The notes under the pieces were generated by a model. The model worked only from the letters and a program-made list of their open reading frames with translations. It was not told the DNA's origin and made no database searches. Source: Mangrovibrevibacter kandeliae (GTDB lineage: Bacteria > Pseudomonadota > Alphaproteobacteria > Rhizobiales > Rhizobiaceae). Taken from it: 64,000 nt of DNA. Shown here one piece after another: positions 48,023-56,517 of the stretch. Position numbers and translations under genes: made by a program. The number at the start of each line of letters is the position of its first letter. Position 1 is the stretch's first letter. The stretch spans positions 186,001-250,000 of the forward strand of contig NZ_JANIFJ010000004.1 in NCBI RefSeq assembly GCF_024519155.1. The letters are read 5' to 3'.

Positions 48023-48879
48023 TGCCGCACGCCCAGCTTCTCGCCGAGCCCGTCGGCGACGAGGCTGAAGCCGAAGGCGAGGAGCACGATGGCAAGACCT
48101 GGGAAGGTGGCGATCCACCAGGCCGAGGTGACGAAAGCCTGGCCCTCCGCGACCATGATGCCCCATTCGGCGGTCGGCGGCTGCACGCCGAGGCCGAGAT
48201 AGCTGATCGCCGCCCCGTTCAGGAGCACCAGCACCGCGTCGGACATCGAGAACACGATCGAGCCGACCATGGCGTTCGGCAGCAGATGGCGGAACATGAT
48301 GCGGGCGTGGCCGAAGCCGAGGCTCCGCGCCGCCATCGCGAAGTCGCTCTGCCGCAGCACCAGGATCTGCGCCCGGATCAGCCGGGCGTAGGAGACCCAG
48401 CCGACCAGCGCCATGGCGATGTAGAAGCTGGCGAGTCCCGGCCCGAGGATGGCGATGATCGCCAGCATCAGGACGAGGAAGGGGAAGGCGAGGATGATGT
48501 CGACGACGCGCATGAACAGGCTGTCGGTCAGCCCGCCAAAATAGCCGGACAGCGTTCCGGCGGCCGTTCCGATCAGGAACGGGAAGATCACGCCGAGAAC
48601 CGCGATCTGCAGATCCACCCGCGTGCCCCAGACGACGCGCGAGAGGATGTCGCGGCCGTAATTGTCGGTGCCGAAGGGATGCGCCGCCGAGGGGGCCGCG
48701 AGCCGCGCCGTTGCGTCCTGGAAGATCGGATCGTAGGGCGCGACCAGCGGCGCCGCGACCGCGACGAAGACGAACGCCGCCAGCAGCACCGCACCGATCA
48801 GGAGCGCATGCGGCATGCCGGCCGTCCGCCGGCGCAAGCGCATGCGGCGCGTCGGTGCCGGCGCGGCGAGCGCGCTCAC
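48019..48879 (-). CDS. Peptide-type ABC transporter permease, DppC/OppC family
   Basis: A 286-residue permease with the OppC layout: cytoplasmic N-terminus, first helix ALLIGAVLLAAFVFVAVAAPL, the HPFGTDNYGRDILSRVVWG segment, and the EAA loop (SLGFGHARIMFRHLLPNAM). The start is a GTG at 48879 that overlaps the upstream stop as GTGA; the frame extension upstream is a shadow of the DppB gene. Confidence 0.94.
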   Translation of the reverse strand: MSALAAPAPTRRMRLRRRTAGMPHALLIGAVLLAAFVFVAVAAPLVAPYDPIFQDATARLAAPSAAHPFGTDNYGRDILSRVVWGTRVDLQIAVLGVIFPFLIGTAAGTLSGYFGGLTDSLFMRVVDIILAFPFLVLMLAIIAILGPGLASFYIAMALVGWVSYARLIRAQILVLRQSDFAMAARSLGFGHARIMFRHLLPNAMVGSIVFSMSDAVLVLLNGAAISYLGLGVQPPTAEWGIMVAEGQAFVTSAWWIATFPGLAIVLLAFGFSLVADGLGEKLGVRQ

Positions 48880-49814
48880 AGCGTCACCCTGGGGTCGAGG
48901 GTGACGGTGAGGACGTCGGCGAGGAAGTTCACCACCACCGAGGCCACGGCGAAGACCATGGCGACGCCCTGCACCACCATGTAGTCGCGGGTGAAGATCG
49001 CCCGCACCAGCAGCTGTCCCATCCCGGGGATGGCAAAGACGCTCTCGATGACCACGGTGCCTCCGATCAGCCAGCCGATGTTGACGGCGAGAAGGTTCAG
49101 GGTCGGGATCAGCGAGTTCGGCAGCACGTGGCGGCGGAAGACGACGCTCTCCGGCAAGCCGCGCGCGCGCACGGCCGTCGCCGCGTCCGACTGCGTCTCG
49201 GCGATCAGGCTGGCCCGCAGGCTGCGGGTGAGGACGGCCGACAGCGACAGCGCGATGGTGAGGCACGGCAGCACCATGTGGTGCAGCTTGTCGATCCAGG
49301 TGTCGCCGTAGCCGGACACCGGGAAGAGGTCGAGGCGGACGCTGAACAGGATGATCAGCATGATGGCGAGCCAGAAGGCGGGCAGCCCGAGGCCGCCGGT
49401 CGACACCACCCGGACCAGGTGGTCCACCCAGCCGCCGCGATGGGTGGCGGCGAGCGTCGCCAGCGGCACCGCGATCAGCAGCGCGAGGACGACGCTGCCG
49501 AGCACCAGGACGACCGTCGGCTCCAGCCGCTCGAATACCAGTCCGAGCACGTCGACCTTGTAGAGGATCGAGCGGCCCATCTCGCCATGGGCGAGGTTCT
49601 TCAGGAAGTAGAAATACTGCGTCCACAGCGGTTCATCGAGGCCGTACTGGGCGCGGATGCGGGCGAGGGCGGTCGGCGTCGCCCGCGTGCCCAGCAGGAT
49701 CCGCGCGGGGTCGCCGGGGATCGCTCGCACCAGCAGAAAGGTGATGACGCTGATCCCGAACAGTACGGGCAGCAACTGCAGCGGTCGGGTCAGAACGAAG
49801 CGGTAGCGGTGCAT
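48876..49814 (-). CDS. Peptide-type ABC transporter permease, DppB/OppB family
   Basis: A 312-residue permease with the OppB layout: first helix and FLLVRAIPGDPARILLG, and the EAA loop around RGLPESVVFRRHVLPNSLIP. It follows the first iminopeptidase-like gene by 20 bases in the same operon. Confidence 0.94.
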   Translation of the reverse strand: MHRYRFVLTRPLQLLPVLFGISVITFLLVRAIPGDPARILLGTRATPTALARIRAQYGLDEPLWTQYFYFLKNLAHGEMGRSILYKVDVLGLVFERLEPTVVLVLGSVVLALLIAVPLATLAATHRGGWVDHLVRVVSTGGLGLPAFWLAIMLIILFSVRLDLFPVSGYGDTWIDKLHHMVLPCLTIALSLSAVLTRSLRASLIAETQSDAATAVRARGLPESVVFRRHVLPNSLIPTLNLLAVNIGWLIGGTVVIESVFAIPGMGQLLVRAIFTRDYMVVQGVAMVFAVASVVVNFLADVLTVTLDPRVTL

Positions 49815-49834
49815 CCGCGGTCAGCGTCCCCTCG

Positions 49835-50785
49835 TCAAGCGCGGCGATCCCGCCGCTGGCGTCCCAGGAAGTCGAGGAGCACGGCGCGGTAGGCCTCCGG
49901 CTCCTCGTAGAAGGGCGAATGCGAGCTCTCCTGAAAGATCCGGATCTCGGATCCCGGGATCGCGCGGTGCATGCGCGCGGCGCAGGCCGGCGTCAGCACG
50001 TCGTGCGTGCCGCCGAGGATCAGCGTCGGCCAGGTGAAGCCGGCGATCGCCTCGGTGCGGCGAAAGCTGCGGATCGAGCCGGTGTAGCAGTACTCGTTCG
50101 GCCCCTGGATCGCTTCGAAGATCGGCGCGTTGTAGCCGGCCTTGGAGCGCCGCACCGGCTCCGGACGCTCGGGCAGGCGACGGATGTGGCGGAAGTCCAG
50201 AAGGTCGACGGCGGCCTTGTAGGCGGGATGATCGTAGCGCTCCTCCGCCTCGAAACGCTGCATCATGGACACCGTCTCCGGGCCCAGCGCCGAGCGCAGC
50301 CGCTCGATCTCGGTCAGGAGATGCGGGATGTCCGCCGCCGTGTTGGCGAGCACCATGGAGGCGATGCGCTGCGGGTGGGTGAGGGCGTATTCGATGCCGC
50401 ACCAGCCGCCCCAGGAGTGGCCGAGGACGTGCACCCGGTCGAGCCCGAAGGCGGCGAGCACCGCCTCGACCTCCTCGACGTAGCGGTGCAGGGTCCACAG
50501 GGCCGGGTCGTCCGGATGATCCGAGGCGCCGGTGCCGAGCTGGTCGTGCACGACGACGCGGTAGCCCGCATCGACCAGCGGCAGATGCGGATCGCGCAGG
50601 TAGTCGCAGGGCAGGCCCGGGCCGCCGTTCAGCAGGAACAGGACCTCGTCGCCGGTGCCGTAGCTGTAGCCGATCACCGTGCCGCCGGGCACGGCGATGT
50701 CGCGGCGCTCGTCCGGTTCCCGGTCCTGCCAGACCGCAAAGCCGGAGGGCGTCTCGCTCGAGTCCCGGATGGTGGCCGCCGTCAC
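49835..50785 (-). CDS. Proline iminopeptidase-like alpha/beta hydrolase (copy 1)
   Basis: A 316-residue S33-family hydrolase. The oxyanion motif is LNGGPGLPCDYL, the nucleophile elbow GHSWGG holds the catalytic serine, and a C-terminal ESSHSPF region supplies the histidine. Such PIP proteins cut N-terminal proline or related amides. The GTG start overlaps the upstream stop as GTGA. A PIP gene adjacent to a LuxR solo is the hallmark of plant-responsive regulators (OryR, XccR, PsoR, PipR), where the hydrolase is often the regulated gene. Confidence 0.9.
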   Translation of the reverse strand: MTAATIRDSSETPSGFAVWQDREPDERRDIAVPGGTVIGYSYGTGDEVLFLLNGGPGLPCDYLRDPHLPLVDAGYRVVVHDQLGTGASDHPDDPALWTLHRYVEEVEAVLAAFGLDRVHVLGHSWGGWCGIEYALTHPQRIASMVLANTAADIPHLLTEIERLRSALGPETVSMMQRFEAEERYDHPAYKAAVDLLDFRHIRRLPERPEPVRRSKAGYNAPIFEAIQGPNEYCYTGSIRSFRRTEAIAGFTWPTLILGGTHDVLTPACAARMHRAIPGSEIRIFQESSHSPFYEEPEAYRAVLLDFLGRQRRDRRA

Positions 50786-51672
50786 GTTCGGCCCCGCCGC
50801 TCGAGGAAGTCGAGGAGCACCGGGAAGAAGGCCTGCGGCTCCTCGAAGAACGGCATGTGGCTGGAGTTCGGGAACACCTTCAGTTCTGCGTCGGGCAGGG
50901 CGTGCTTCATCCGCGCCGCGCAGGCCGGCGTCAGTTCGTCGTGCTGGCCGACGGTGATCAGCACCGGCACCGTGATCCGGTGCATGTCGGGGATGCGGTT
51001 CCAGTCCTTCAGGTTGCCGGTGTAGAGGAATTCGTTCGGGCCCTGGATGGTCTCGTAGGGGGCCATGTTCCAGTCGTTCAGCGAGCGCTGTACGGGCGCC
51101 GGCCAGTCGGCGAGACGGCAGACATGGCGATAGTTCAGGATGGTGATCGCTGCCTGGTATTCGGGATGCGACAGCGTCCCCTCCGCTTCGTGCCGCTGCA
51201 TCATCGCCACCGTCTGCGGGCCGAGCGCCGCGCGCAGCCGCTCCAGCTCGGAGACGAGATGCGGGATGTCGGCCGCGGTGTTCTCCAGGACGAGCGTCTT
51301 CAGCGCCTCCGGATGGGTGAGGGCATACTCGATCGACAGCCAGCCGCCCCAGGACTGCCCGACGAGATGCACCCGCCCGAGCCCGAGCGCCTGGCGCACC
51401 GTCTCCACCTCCTCGACGTAGCGGGTGATGGTCCAGAGCGCGGGGTCGCTGGGCCGGTCGGAGCGGCCGGTGCCGAGCTGGTCGAAGGCGACGACGCGGT
51501 AGCCGTGGTCCTTGAGGCAGGAATGGGAGTCGCGCAGATAGTCGCAGGGCAGGCCGGGCCCGCCATTGAGGCAGAAGACCACCTCCTCGCCCGCACCGAA
51601 GCTGTAGGTGACGACCCTGTGGCCGGCGACCTCGACCTCTCGCGTCTCGTCCGGTTCGATCTCACGCCACAC
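50782..51672 (-). CDS. Proline iminopeptidase-like alpha/beta hydrolase (copy 2)
   Basis: A 296-residue paralogue of the next gene. It shares CLNGGPGLPCDYLRD, the nucleophile elbow GQSWGG, NTAADIPHL and NSSHMPF; the two clearly arose by duplication. The start is a GTG at 51672, seven bases after AAGGAG. The much longer open frame upstream is an antisense shadow of luxR and the tRNA region. It is the first gene of the seven-gene operon divergent from luxR, so it is the likely primary target of the regulator. It has no signal peptide, so it acts in the cytoplasm on imported substrate. Confidence 0.88.
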   Translation of the reverse strand: MWREIEPDETREVEVAGHRVVTYSFGAGEEVVFCLNGGPGLPCDYLRDSHSCLKDHGYRVVAFDQLGTGRSDRPSDPALWTITRYVEEVETVRQALGLGRVHLVGQSWGGWLSIEYALTHPEALKTLVLENTAADIPHLVSELERLRAALGPQTVAMMQRHEAEGTLSHPEYQAAITILNYRHVCRLADWPAPVQRSLNDWNMAPYETIQGPNEFLYTGNLKDWNRIPDMHRITVPVLITVGQHDELTPACAARMKHALPDAELKVFPNSSHMPFFEEPQAFFPVLLDFLERRGRT

Positions 51673-51752
51673 GCCAGCGCTCCTTATTCTGCCCCGCCGG
51701 CATCTCGCGGCGCGGCAAACCAGACTAGCCAGGCCCGCCGATCCACTTCCAG

Positions 51753-51768
51753 CTATCAGTTCTGATAG
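51753..51768. promoter_or_regulatory. lux-box-like perfect dyad
   Basis: CTATCAG-TT-CTGATAG, perfect 7-bp arms with a 2-base centre, midway in the 165-base gap between the iminopeptidase operon and luxR. Size and symmetry match LuxR-family binding sites. It lies 81 bases upstream of the hydrolase start and 69 upstream of luxR. Confidence 0.65.
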
Positions 51769-51837
51769 GGTCTCCGGCGGCGAGCTTGCATGCGGACGCC
51801 CAAGATGTAAACATGCCTGCGAATTGATCAGGCGGCG

Positions 51838-52608
51838 ATGTCCTTGATGTTCCGGCATGTTTCCGAGATCGAGACCTACTTCGCGCAGGCCGGGTCGCTC
51901 GCCGGACGCATCGAGCTGGCGACGCAGGCGATGGCCGGGTTCGGCCTGACCTCGCTGGTCTACGATTACACGCCGGTGAAGTACGCGCATGGCGGCGAAC
52001 TGATCACGCCGTCCTACCTCAGCATGCGCAATCTGCCGCGCGACATGGCGAGCATCTGGTGCGACGAGGGCTACTACCAGATCGATCCGGTCCAGCAGCT
52101 CGCCTTTCGCTCCAGCGCGCCGTTCGTCTGGTGCTATCGCTCGAACGGACGCACGCGGCTCAACCGCTTCCTCGGGGACTGCCACGCGCCGGTGATCGAC
52201 TACGTCCATGACAGCCGGATCACGTCCGGCATGACCGTTCCGGTGCATCTGCCGGACGGCGCCTGCGCGACCGTGACCGGGATCTGCCAGGACGCCGCCG
52301 ACGACTTCGAGCGCGAGGCCGGCGAGGTTCTGGCCGCGTTCGGCCTGTTCGCGCACGTGATGCACGAGGCGCTGCAGCGGCTCTTCGACGACGGCCAGCG
52401 CCGCTCGCGCGGGGTCCAGCTGACGCCGCGCGAGCGGGAATGCGTGCGCTTTTCGGCCGACGGCCTGTCGGCGAAGGCGATCTCCGCGCGCATCGACCGC
52501 GCCGTGCCCACGGTCGAGATGCACCTGAAGTCCGCCGCCCGCAAGCTCGGCGCCCGCAACCGGGCGCAGCTGATTGCCCGCGCCGCGCATTACGGGCTCC
52601 TGACCTGA
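51838..52608 (+). CDS. LuxR-family solo regulator, plant-associated (OryR/PsoR/PipR-like) subgroup
   Basis: A 256-residue LuxR protein: ligand domain about 10-170, then the GerE helix-turn-helix LTPRERECVRFSADGLSAK...TVEMHLKSAARKLGARNR. Aligned with TraR, the pocket positions Trp57 and Tyr61 are Met70 and Trp74 here, while Asp83, Pro84 and Trp98 are kept. Those two substitutions define LuxR solos that answer plant compounds rather than acyl-homoserine lactones. No luxI is nearby. In a Pseudomonas endophyte, PipR is likewise encoded beside peptide ABC and pip genes. ATG 51838 is chosen. Confidence 0.9.
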   Translation: MSLMFRHVSEIETYFAQAGSLAGRIELATQAMAGFGLTSLVYDYTPVKYAHGGELITPSYLSMRNLPRDMASIWCDEGYYQIDPVQQLAFRSSAPFVWCYRSNGRTRLNRFLGDCHAPVIDYVHDSRITSGMTVPVHLPDGACATVTGICQDAADDFEREAGEVLAAFGLFAHVMHEALQRLFDDGQRRSRGVQLTPRERECVRFSADGLSAKAISARIDRAVPTVEMHLKSAARKLGARNRAQLIARAAHYGLLT

Positions 52609-52867
52609 GACTGCCGACCTCGCGTGTCCTGCGTCTCGTTCGCCGCGGCTCGCACTGCCGACGGGGGAGGCGGGTGATGAGTAAACGGCTGGAGCCCGCT
52701 CGGATGTGTTCGGAAGGAGATGGCGCCGACGACGTTCGGCGCGCCACCCCGATCGCGCGGCGAATCGGCCGCGGACTTCGGCGCCCTTCGATGCGGCGAG
52801 CCGGCGGATCCGTATTGCCCGTTTCCGGTCATCGGGTGGTGGCGGACTGGAAGGGCTTTGCCGGCTC

Positions 52868-52942
52868 TGGCTGGGGCGGCAGGATTCGAACCTGCGTATG
52901 GCGGTACCAAAAACCGCTGCCTTACCGCTTGGCGACGCCCCA
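52868..52942 (-). tRNA. tRNA-Gln (TTG)
   Basis: A 75-base cloverleaf including encoded CCA. The acceptor stem is TGGGGCG/CGCCCCA with the U1-A72 pair and G73 discriminator typical of tRNA-Gln. The anticodon stem is GCGGT/ACCGC around the loop TTTTGGT, giving anticodon TTG. The T-arm GGTTCGAATCC is intact. Divergent from tRNA-Pro. Confidence 0.95.
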
Positions 52943-52966
52943 TCGGCTCCAGACGGAACGGCGGGA

Positions 52967-52995
52967 GCTATATCTCGTCGCTCGCGGAGTGGCAA
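52967..52995 (-). promoter_or_regulatory. Promoter of tRNA-Gln
   Basis: Read on the minus strand: TTGCCA (52990-52995), 17-base spacer, TATAGC (52967-52972), with 24 bases to the mature 5' end of the tRNA. Confidence 0.6.
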
Positions 52996-53076
52996 CGCGC
53001 TGCCCGTGTGGCGCGGCCCAAATCGCCTGCGCCCCTGGCACGGACCGCCGGCTTCGACCGTGTCGCCGGTTTCGGC

Positions 53077-53105
53077 TTGCGGCGACGGTAAGCTCTCGCT
53101 ATATA
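53077..53105 (+). promoter_or_regulatory. Promoter of tRNA-Pro
   Basis: TTGCGG (53077-53082), exact 17-base spacer, TATATA (53100-53105), 15 bases before the mature tRNA. Confidence 0.7.
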
Positions 53106-53120
53106 CGCCGCCGCAGGTCA

Positions 53121-53197
53121 CGGAGTGTAGCGCAGCCTGGTAGCGCACCTCGTTCGGGACGAGGGGGTCGCAGGTTCAAATCCTGCCACTCCGACCA
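53121..53197 (+). tRNA. tRNA-Pro (CGG)
   Basis: A 77-base cloverleaf with encoded CCA. The acceptor is CGGAGTG/CACTCCG, the anticodon stem is CCTCG/CGAGG around the loop TTCGGGA (anticodon CGG), and the T-arm is GGTTCAAATCC. No duplicated 3' end that would mark an integrated element is seen downstream. Confidence 0.96.
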
Positions 53198-53503
53198 GCC
53201 AGCCCGTTTGCACGCATCGGGCTTCACGGAGCCTCCCGAAAGGGCTTCGAGCCTCCCGACACAGAAACCGTGACAGATGCAACGCCGGACATCCCGGTCG
53301 AGTCCGTCGGGAATCGAGGACGGGCCCTTCTCGAGACGTTAGACGTCGGAAGCCGCCCGATCCGGACTCCCGGCATCGGCTGGTGCATCGTCTTTGCCGC
53401 ATCGACCTTAAGCCCGTGGCTGCGGGCCGCGACGACCCCGCTTGGCAGCGCCGCTGCCCAGCCGAACGCTCTCCGGCCGGGCGAGCGGGTGATCGCCGGG
53501 GAT
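53198..53503. other. 306-base gap between tRNA-Pro and the DapA-like gene
   Basis: Nothing is supported here beyond a short direct repeat (gagcctcccga twice, about 20 bases apart, near 53230-53260). Open frames in this stretch look like GC-driven noise. Confidence 0.5.
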
Positions 53504-54451
53504 CTACTGGTGGCGCGCCGTCTTCGACCACTCGGCATACCAGCTCCGGAACAGGTGGTACTGCTGCTCCGCATAGCCGCGCTGCGCCTCGGTGAGGGCA
53601 TCGGTCTCGTTGAAATGGTGCGTGTAGGCGGCATCTCCGGTCATGACCATCAGGTGCTTGTAGAAGAGGACGAGGTCCGGCCCCTCGTCGAAGGAGGCGA
53701 GGACCGCGAAGGCCTCGTCGAGTTCCTTCGCCCGGGCGCGCGCGGCAAGGTCGCCCGCCGCCGCCTTCTCGCAGAGCGCGACGAGGTGCAGCACCTCCTT
53801 CGGCAGGACGTTGCCGATGCCGGTGATCGCGCCGGTCGCGCCGCAGTTGACGTAGCCGTGGAACACCTTGGTGTCGACGCCGACCATCAGCACCACCTCG
53901 TCGCTGCCGGAGGTGATGGTCTCGGCGGCATAGCGCAGGTCCGCCGCGCCTCCGAACTCCTTGAAGCCGACGAGGTTTGGATGCTCGGCCCGCAGCGCGA
54001 AGAAGAGGTCCGCCCGGGTGGCGAAGCCGTAATACGGGCTGTTGTAGATCACCGCGGGCAGGTCCGGAGCGGCCGCGAGCACCGCCTTGAAGTGCGCCTT
54101 CTGCGCCGTCGGCGAGCTGCCGCGCGACAGGACGCGCGGGATCACCATCAGGCCCTTCGCGCCGACTTCGGCGGCATGGGCGGCATGGGCGACGGCGGAC
54201 TGCGTGTTGACCGCGCCGGTGCCGACGATCACCGGGACGCCTGCGGCGGCCAGGCGCGCCACGCCCTCCTGGCGCTCTGCGTCGGTCAGGAGCGGCCAGT
54301 CGCCCATGGAGCCGCAATACACCACCGCCGACATGCCGGCCTCGACGAGCTCGCGCCCCTTGCGCACGAGCGCGTCGAAGTCGGGGGAGCGGTCCGGCCC
54401 GCAGGGTGTCATCAGGGCGGGGATGCAGCCGGTGAAGATGCTGTTGTCCAT
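53504..54451 (-). CDS. Dihydrodipicolinate synthase (DapA)/N-acetylneuraminate lyase family protein
   Basis: Class I aldolase or lyase of 315 residues. The Schiff-base lysine is Lys164 (VGFKEFGG) and the catalytic tyrosine Tyr136 (VIYNSPYYG). The early segment YCGSMGDWPLLT differs from the GTTGE of true DapA, so it is probably a catabolic lyase, not the lysine-pathway enzyme. The ATG at 54451 is chosen; the frame upstream is a shadow of the gntR gene. Same strand as gntR, 119 bases downstream of it, so it belongs to this regulated unit. Confidence 0.88.
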   Translation of the reverse strand: MDNSIFTGCIPALMTPCGPDRSPDFDALVRKGRELVEAGMSAVVYCGSMGDWPLLTDAERQEGVARLAAAGVPVIVGTGAVNTQSAVAHAAHAAEVGAKGLMVIPRVLSRGSSPTAQKAHFKAVLAAAPDLPAVIYNSPYYGFATRADLFFALRAEHPNLVGFKEFGGAADLRYAAETITSGSDEVVLMVGVDTKVFHGYVNCGATGAITGIGNVLPKEVLHLVALCEKAAAGDLAARARAKELDEAFAVLASFDEGPDLVLFYKHLMVMTGDAAYTHHFNETDALTEAQRGYAEQQYHLFRSWYAEWSKTARHQ

Positions 54452-54570
54452 GGGACGGGGTCCTTGCTTCGGTGTGGATGTCGTATCGGATGCCGTTCGG
54501 TTCGGAGCGGACGGGTCTCCTTTGGGCGTCGCCTCGGGCTCGACCGCGCGGGCGGGCGTCGGAGCCGCGC

Positions 54571-55236
54571 TCATCGATCCTGGGCCTCGTCGAGAGCCGC
54601 CCGCAGGTCGGAGCGGACGCCGTCGATGTGCTGCCAGAGCGTGGCGGTCGCCGCCGCCACGTCGCCGCTGCGGCAGAGCGCGAGCAGCCGGCCATGCTCC
54701 TCCATGGCACGATCCAGCGCCGCGGTCGTCGACAGCTGCATCCGCGTGTAGCGCTCGGAGGTCTGGAGGAGGCCGGCCACGATCTGCCGCGACTTCGGCT
54801 GGTCCGCCCGGGCATAGAGGGCCATGTGGAACTGGGCGTTGAGGACGCCGTAGGCGCGCTTGTCGCCGGCGGCGGCGGCCTCGGTGTAGCGCTGGTGGAT
54901 CGTCTCGGCCGCGGCGAGGTCGTCGCCGGTCATGTGCACCATCGAGCTCGCCAGAAGGCGCGGCTCGATCAGGCTCCGCAGCGCGAAGACGTCCTCGATT
55001 TCGGCGCGCGAGACGCCGGACACGACGGCGCCGCGATGCGGCTCCATCGTCAGCAGACCTTCTGCATCGAGTTGCAGGAGTGCCTCCCGCACGGGGATCC
55101 GGCTGACGCCGAACCGCTCGGCGAGCGCATCCTGCCGCAGCAGGGTCCCGGCCGCATAGTCGCCGGAGAGGATGGCGTCGCGGATCTCGTCGAGCAGCGC
55201 GCGGGCGAGCGTCTTCGGTCTCGGCTGGAGCGTCAT
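54571..55236 (-). CDS. GntR family regulator, FCD subgroup
   Basis: A 221-residue regulator. The winged helix has GTLLRQDALAERFGVSRIPV followed by REALLQLDAEGLL. The FCD effector domain has LNAQFHMALYARAD and the late MEEHGRLLALCRSGD. ATG 55236 is chosen; an extension to 55347 would run through its own operator. It is divergent from the polyamine-type ABC operon and almost certainly represses both sides through the two GTATAC sites. Confidence 0.92.
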   Translation of the reverse strand: MTLQPRPKTLARALLDEIRDAILSGDYAAGTLLRQDALAERFGVSRIPVREALLQLDAEGLLTMEPHRGAVVSGVSRAEIEDVFALRSLIEPRLLASSMVHMTGDDLAAAETIHQRYTEAAAAGDKRAYGVLNAQFHMALYARADQPKSRQIVAGLLQTSERYTRMQLSTTAALDRAMEEHGRLLALCRSGDVAAATATLWQHIDGVRSDLRAALDEAQDR

Positions 55237-55269
55237 CAACGTTCGGTTCAACCTCGCATCTTGAAGTTG

Positions 55270-55286
55270 TCGTATACTGTATACGA
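55270..55286. promoter_or_regulatory. GntR operator 1
   Basis: TCGTATAC-T-GTATACGA, a perfect 17-base palindrome 34 bases upstream of gntR, overlapping a TATACA -10 candidate on the minus strand. Its 15-base core is repeated with 12 matches at 55391-55405. Confidence 0.7.
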
Positions 55287-55390
55287 TGCGCGGACGCCAT
55301 CGTGCCACGGCGAAATCGCGGCCGTCTGACCGCGGATATGCGGACAACGGCTTCCTGCGGCAAAGTTGGCATTCAAAGTTGCGCGCTGAA

Positions 55391-55405
55391 CGTATCCCGT
55401 ATACA
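55391..55405. promoter_or_regulatory. GntR operator 2
   Basis: CGTATCCCGTATACA matches the core of operator 1 (CGTATACTGTATACG) at 12 of 15 positions. It lies 38 bases before the binding-protein gene and overlaps a possible -10 (TATACA, 55400-55405). Confidence 0.65.
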
Positions 55406-55442
55406 AAATTGAAACATGATCGAGATGACGAGAGGACGGACG

Positions 55443-56501
55443 ATGAAGAGACGCGATTTTCTCAAGCTCGCTGGCTCGACGGCGCTCGCGTCGCCGTTTC
55501 TCGGCGCGGCACCCGTGTTCGCTCAGGATGCGTCCAGCATCTCGATGATGACGTGGGGCGGCCTGTGGGGCTCCAGCATGGCCAAGCGCGTCGGCGAGCC
55601 GTTCACGGCCAAGACGGGGATCAGCGTCGTCCAGGATACGGGGTCGAGCCCGGTCGAGCGGATCACCAAGCTGAAGATCAGCGCCGGCGACCAGATGTAC
55701 GACCTCGTCCAGCTGCATGACGGCGTCGTGCCTCTCGCCGAAGCCCAGGGCGTCCTGGAGACGCTGGATCCGGCGAGCCCCCGCCTGTCGAACCTTGCGG
55801 CGGTTCCGGACCGCTTCAAGAGCGACGGTTGGGTGGCGATGATCTATTCGGCGCTCGGCATCATCTACAATCCCGACATGGTGAAGACCCCGCCCACCAG
55901 CTTCGCCGACCTGTGGAACGAAGAGTATGCCGGACGCATCGTGCTGCCCGACATCAACCACTCGATCGGTCCGTACATCGTGCCGATCGGCGCACTGGCG
56001 GCCGGCAAGGATCTGAAGGACGCGGATGCCGGCTTCGAGAAGCTGCGCGAGCTGGCCGCGCTCGATCCGATCTGGGCACGCGACACCGATTCCATCATGG
56101 GCGCGCTGACGAGCGGCGAGGCGGCGATCGGCCTCCTCTACAAGTCGCAGACCTACACGGTGCGCGAGAAGGGCGCGAAGGCCGAGTGGGTGTTCCCGAA
56201 GGAGGGCGCGATCGCCTACATGTCCGGCACCAGCATCGCCAAGGGCAGCAAGCACCTCGAAGCGGCGGAGACCTACGTCAACATGACGATCGATCCGGAC
56301 ATCCAGGGCTGGGTGGCCGAGGTCTACAACTACGCGCCGACCAATCCGCAGGCGCTCGCCAAGCTGTCGCCGGAGCTGCAGGAGCGCGTGCAGTTCACGC
56401 CCGAGCAGAACGACCGCATCATCGCGCTCGATCAGGACTACATGTCGCAGAACCGCGCCGACTGGACCGATCGCTGGAACCGCATCATCGCGGGCGGCTG
56501 A
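55443..56501 (+). CDS. ABC transporter substrate-binding protein, spermidine/putrescine (PotD) type, Tat-exported
   Basis: A 352-residue family 1 binding protein. The N-terminus MKRRDFLKLAGSTAL is a twin-arginine signal ending PVFAQD. The mature part has MTWGGLWGSSMAKRVGEPFTAKTG and FADLWNEEYAGRIVLPD, typical of the PotD-like group. The ATG at 55443 follows GAGAGGA; the earlier ATG at 55416 would spoil the Tat signal. It is the first gene of the operon. Confidence 0.92.
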   Translation: MKRRDFLKLAGSTALASPFLGAAPVFAQDASSISMMTWGGLWGSSMAKRVGEPFTAKTGISVVQDTGSSPVERITKLKISAGDQMYDLVQLHDGVVPLAEAQGVLETLDPASPRLSNLAAVPDRFKSDGWVAMIYSALGIIYNPDMVKTPPTSFADLWNEEYAGRIVLPDINHSIGPYIVPIGALAAGKDLKDADAGFEKLRELAALDPIWARDTDSIMGALTSGEAAIGLLYKSQTYTVREKGAKAEWVFPKEGAIAYMSGTSIAKGSKHLEAAETYVNMTIDPDIQGWVAEVYNYAPTNPQALAKLSPELQERVQFTPEQNDRIIALDQDYMSQNRADWTDRWNRIIAGG

Positions 56502-56517
56502 GCGGCCCGGACCCTGC

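Noticed and set aside
51838-52608. Classical acyl-homoserine-lactone quorum sensing
   Set aside because: No luxI-type synthase in the window and two key pocket residues are substituted.
50782-53148. 788-codon minus-strand frame apparently starting in the tRNA region
   Set aside because: Only the part up to 51672 is the hydrolase; the rest is antisense to luxR and crosses tRNA-Gln.
53121-53503. tRNA-Pro as an integration site for a mobile element
   Set aside because: No integrase, no repeated tRNA 3' end downstream, and ordinary GC-rich metabolic genes follow.
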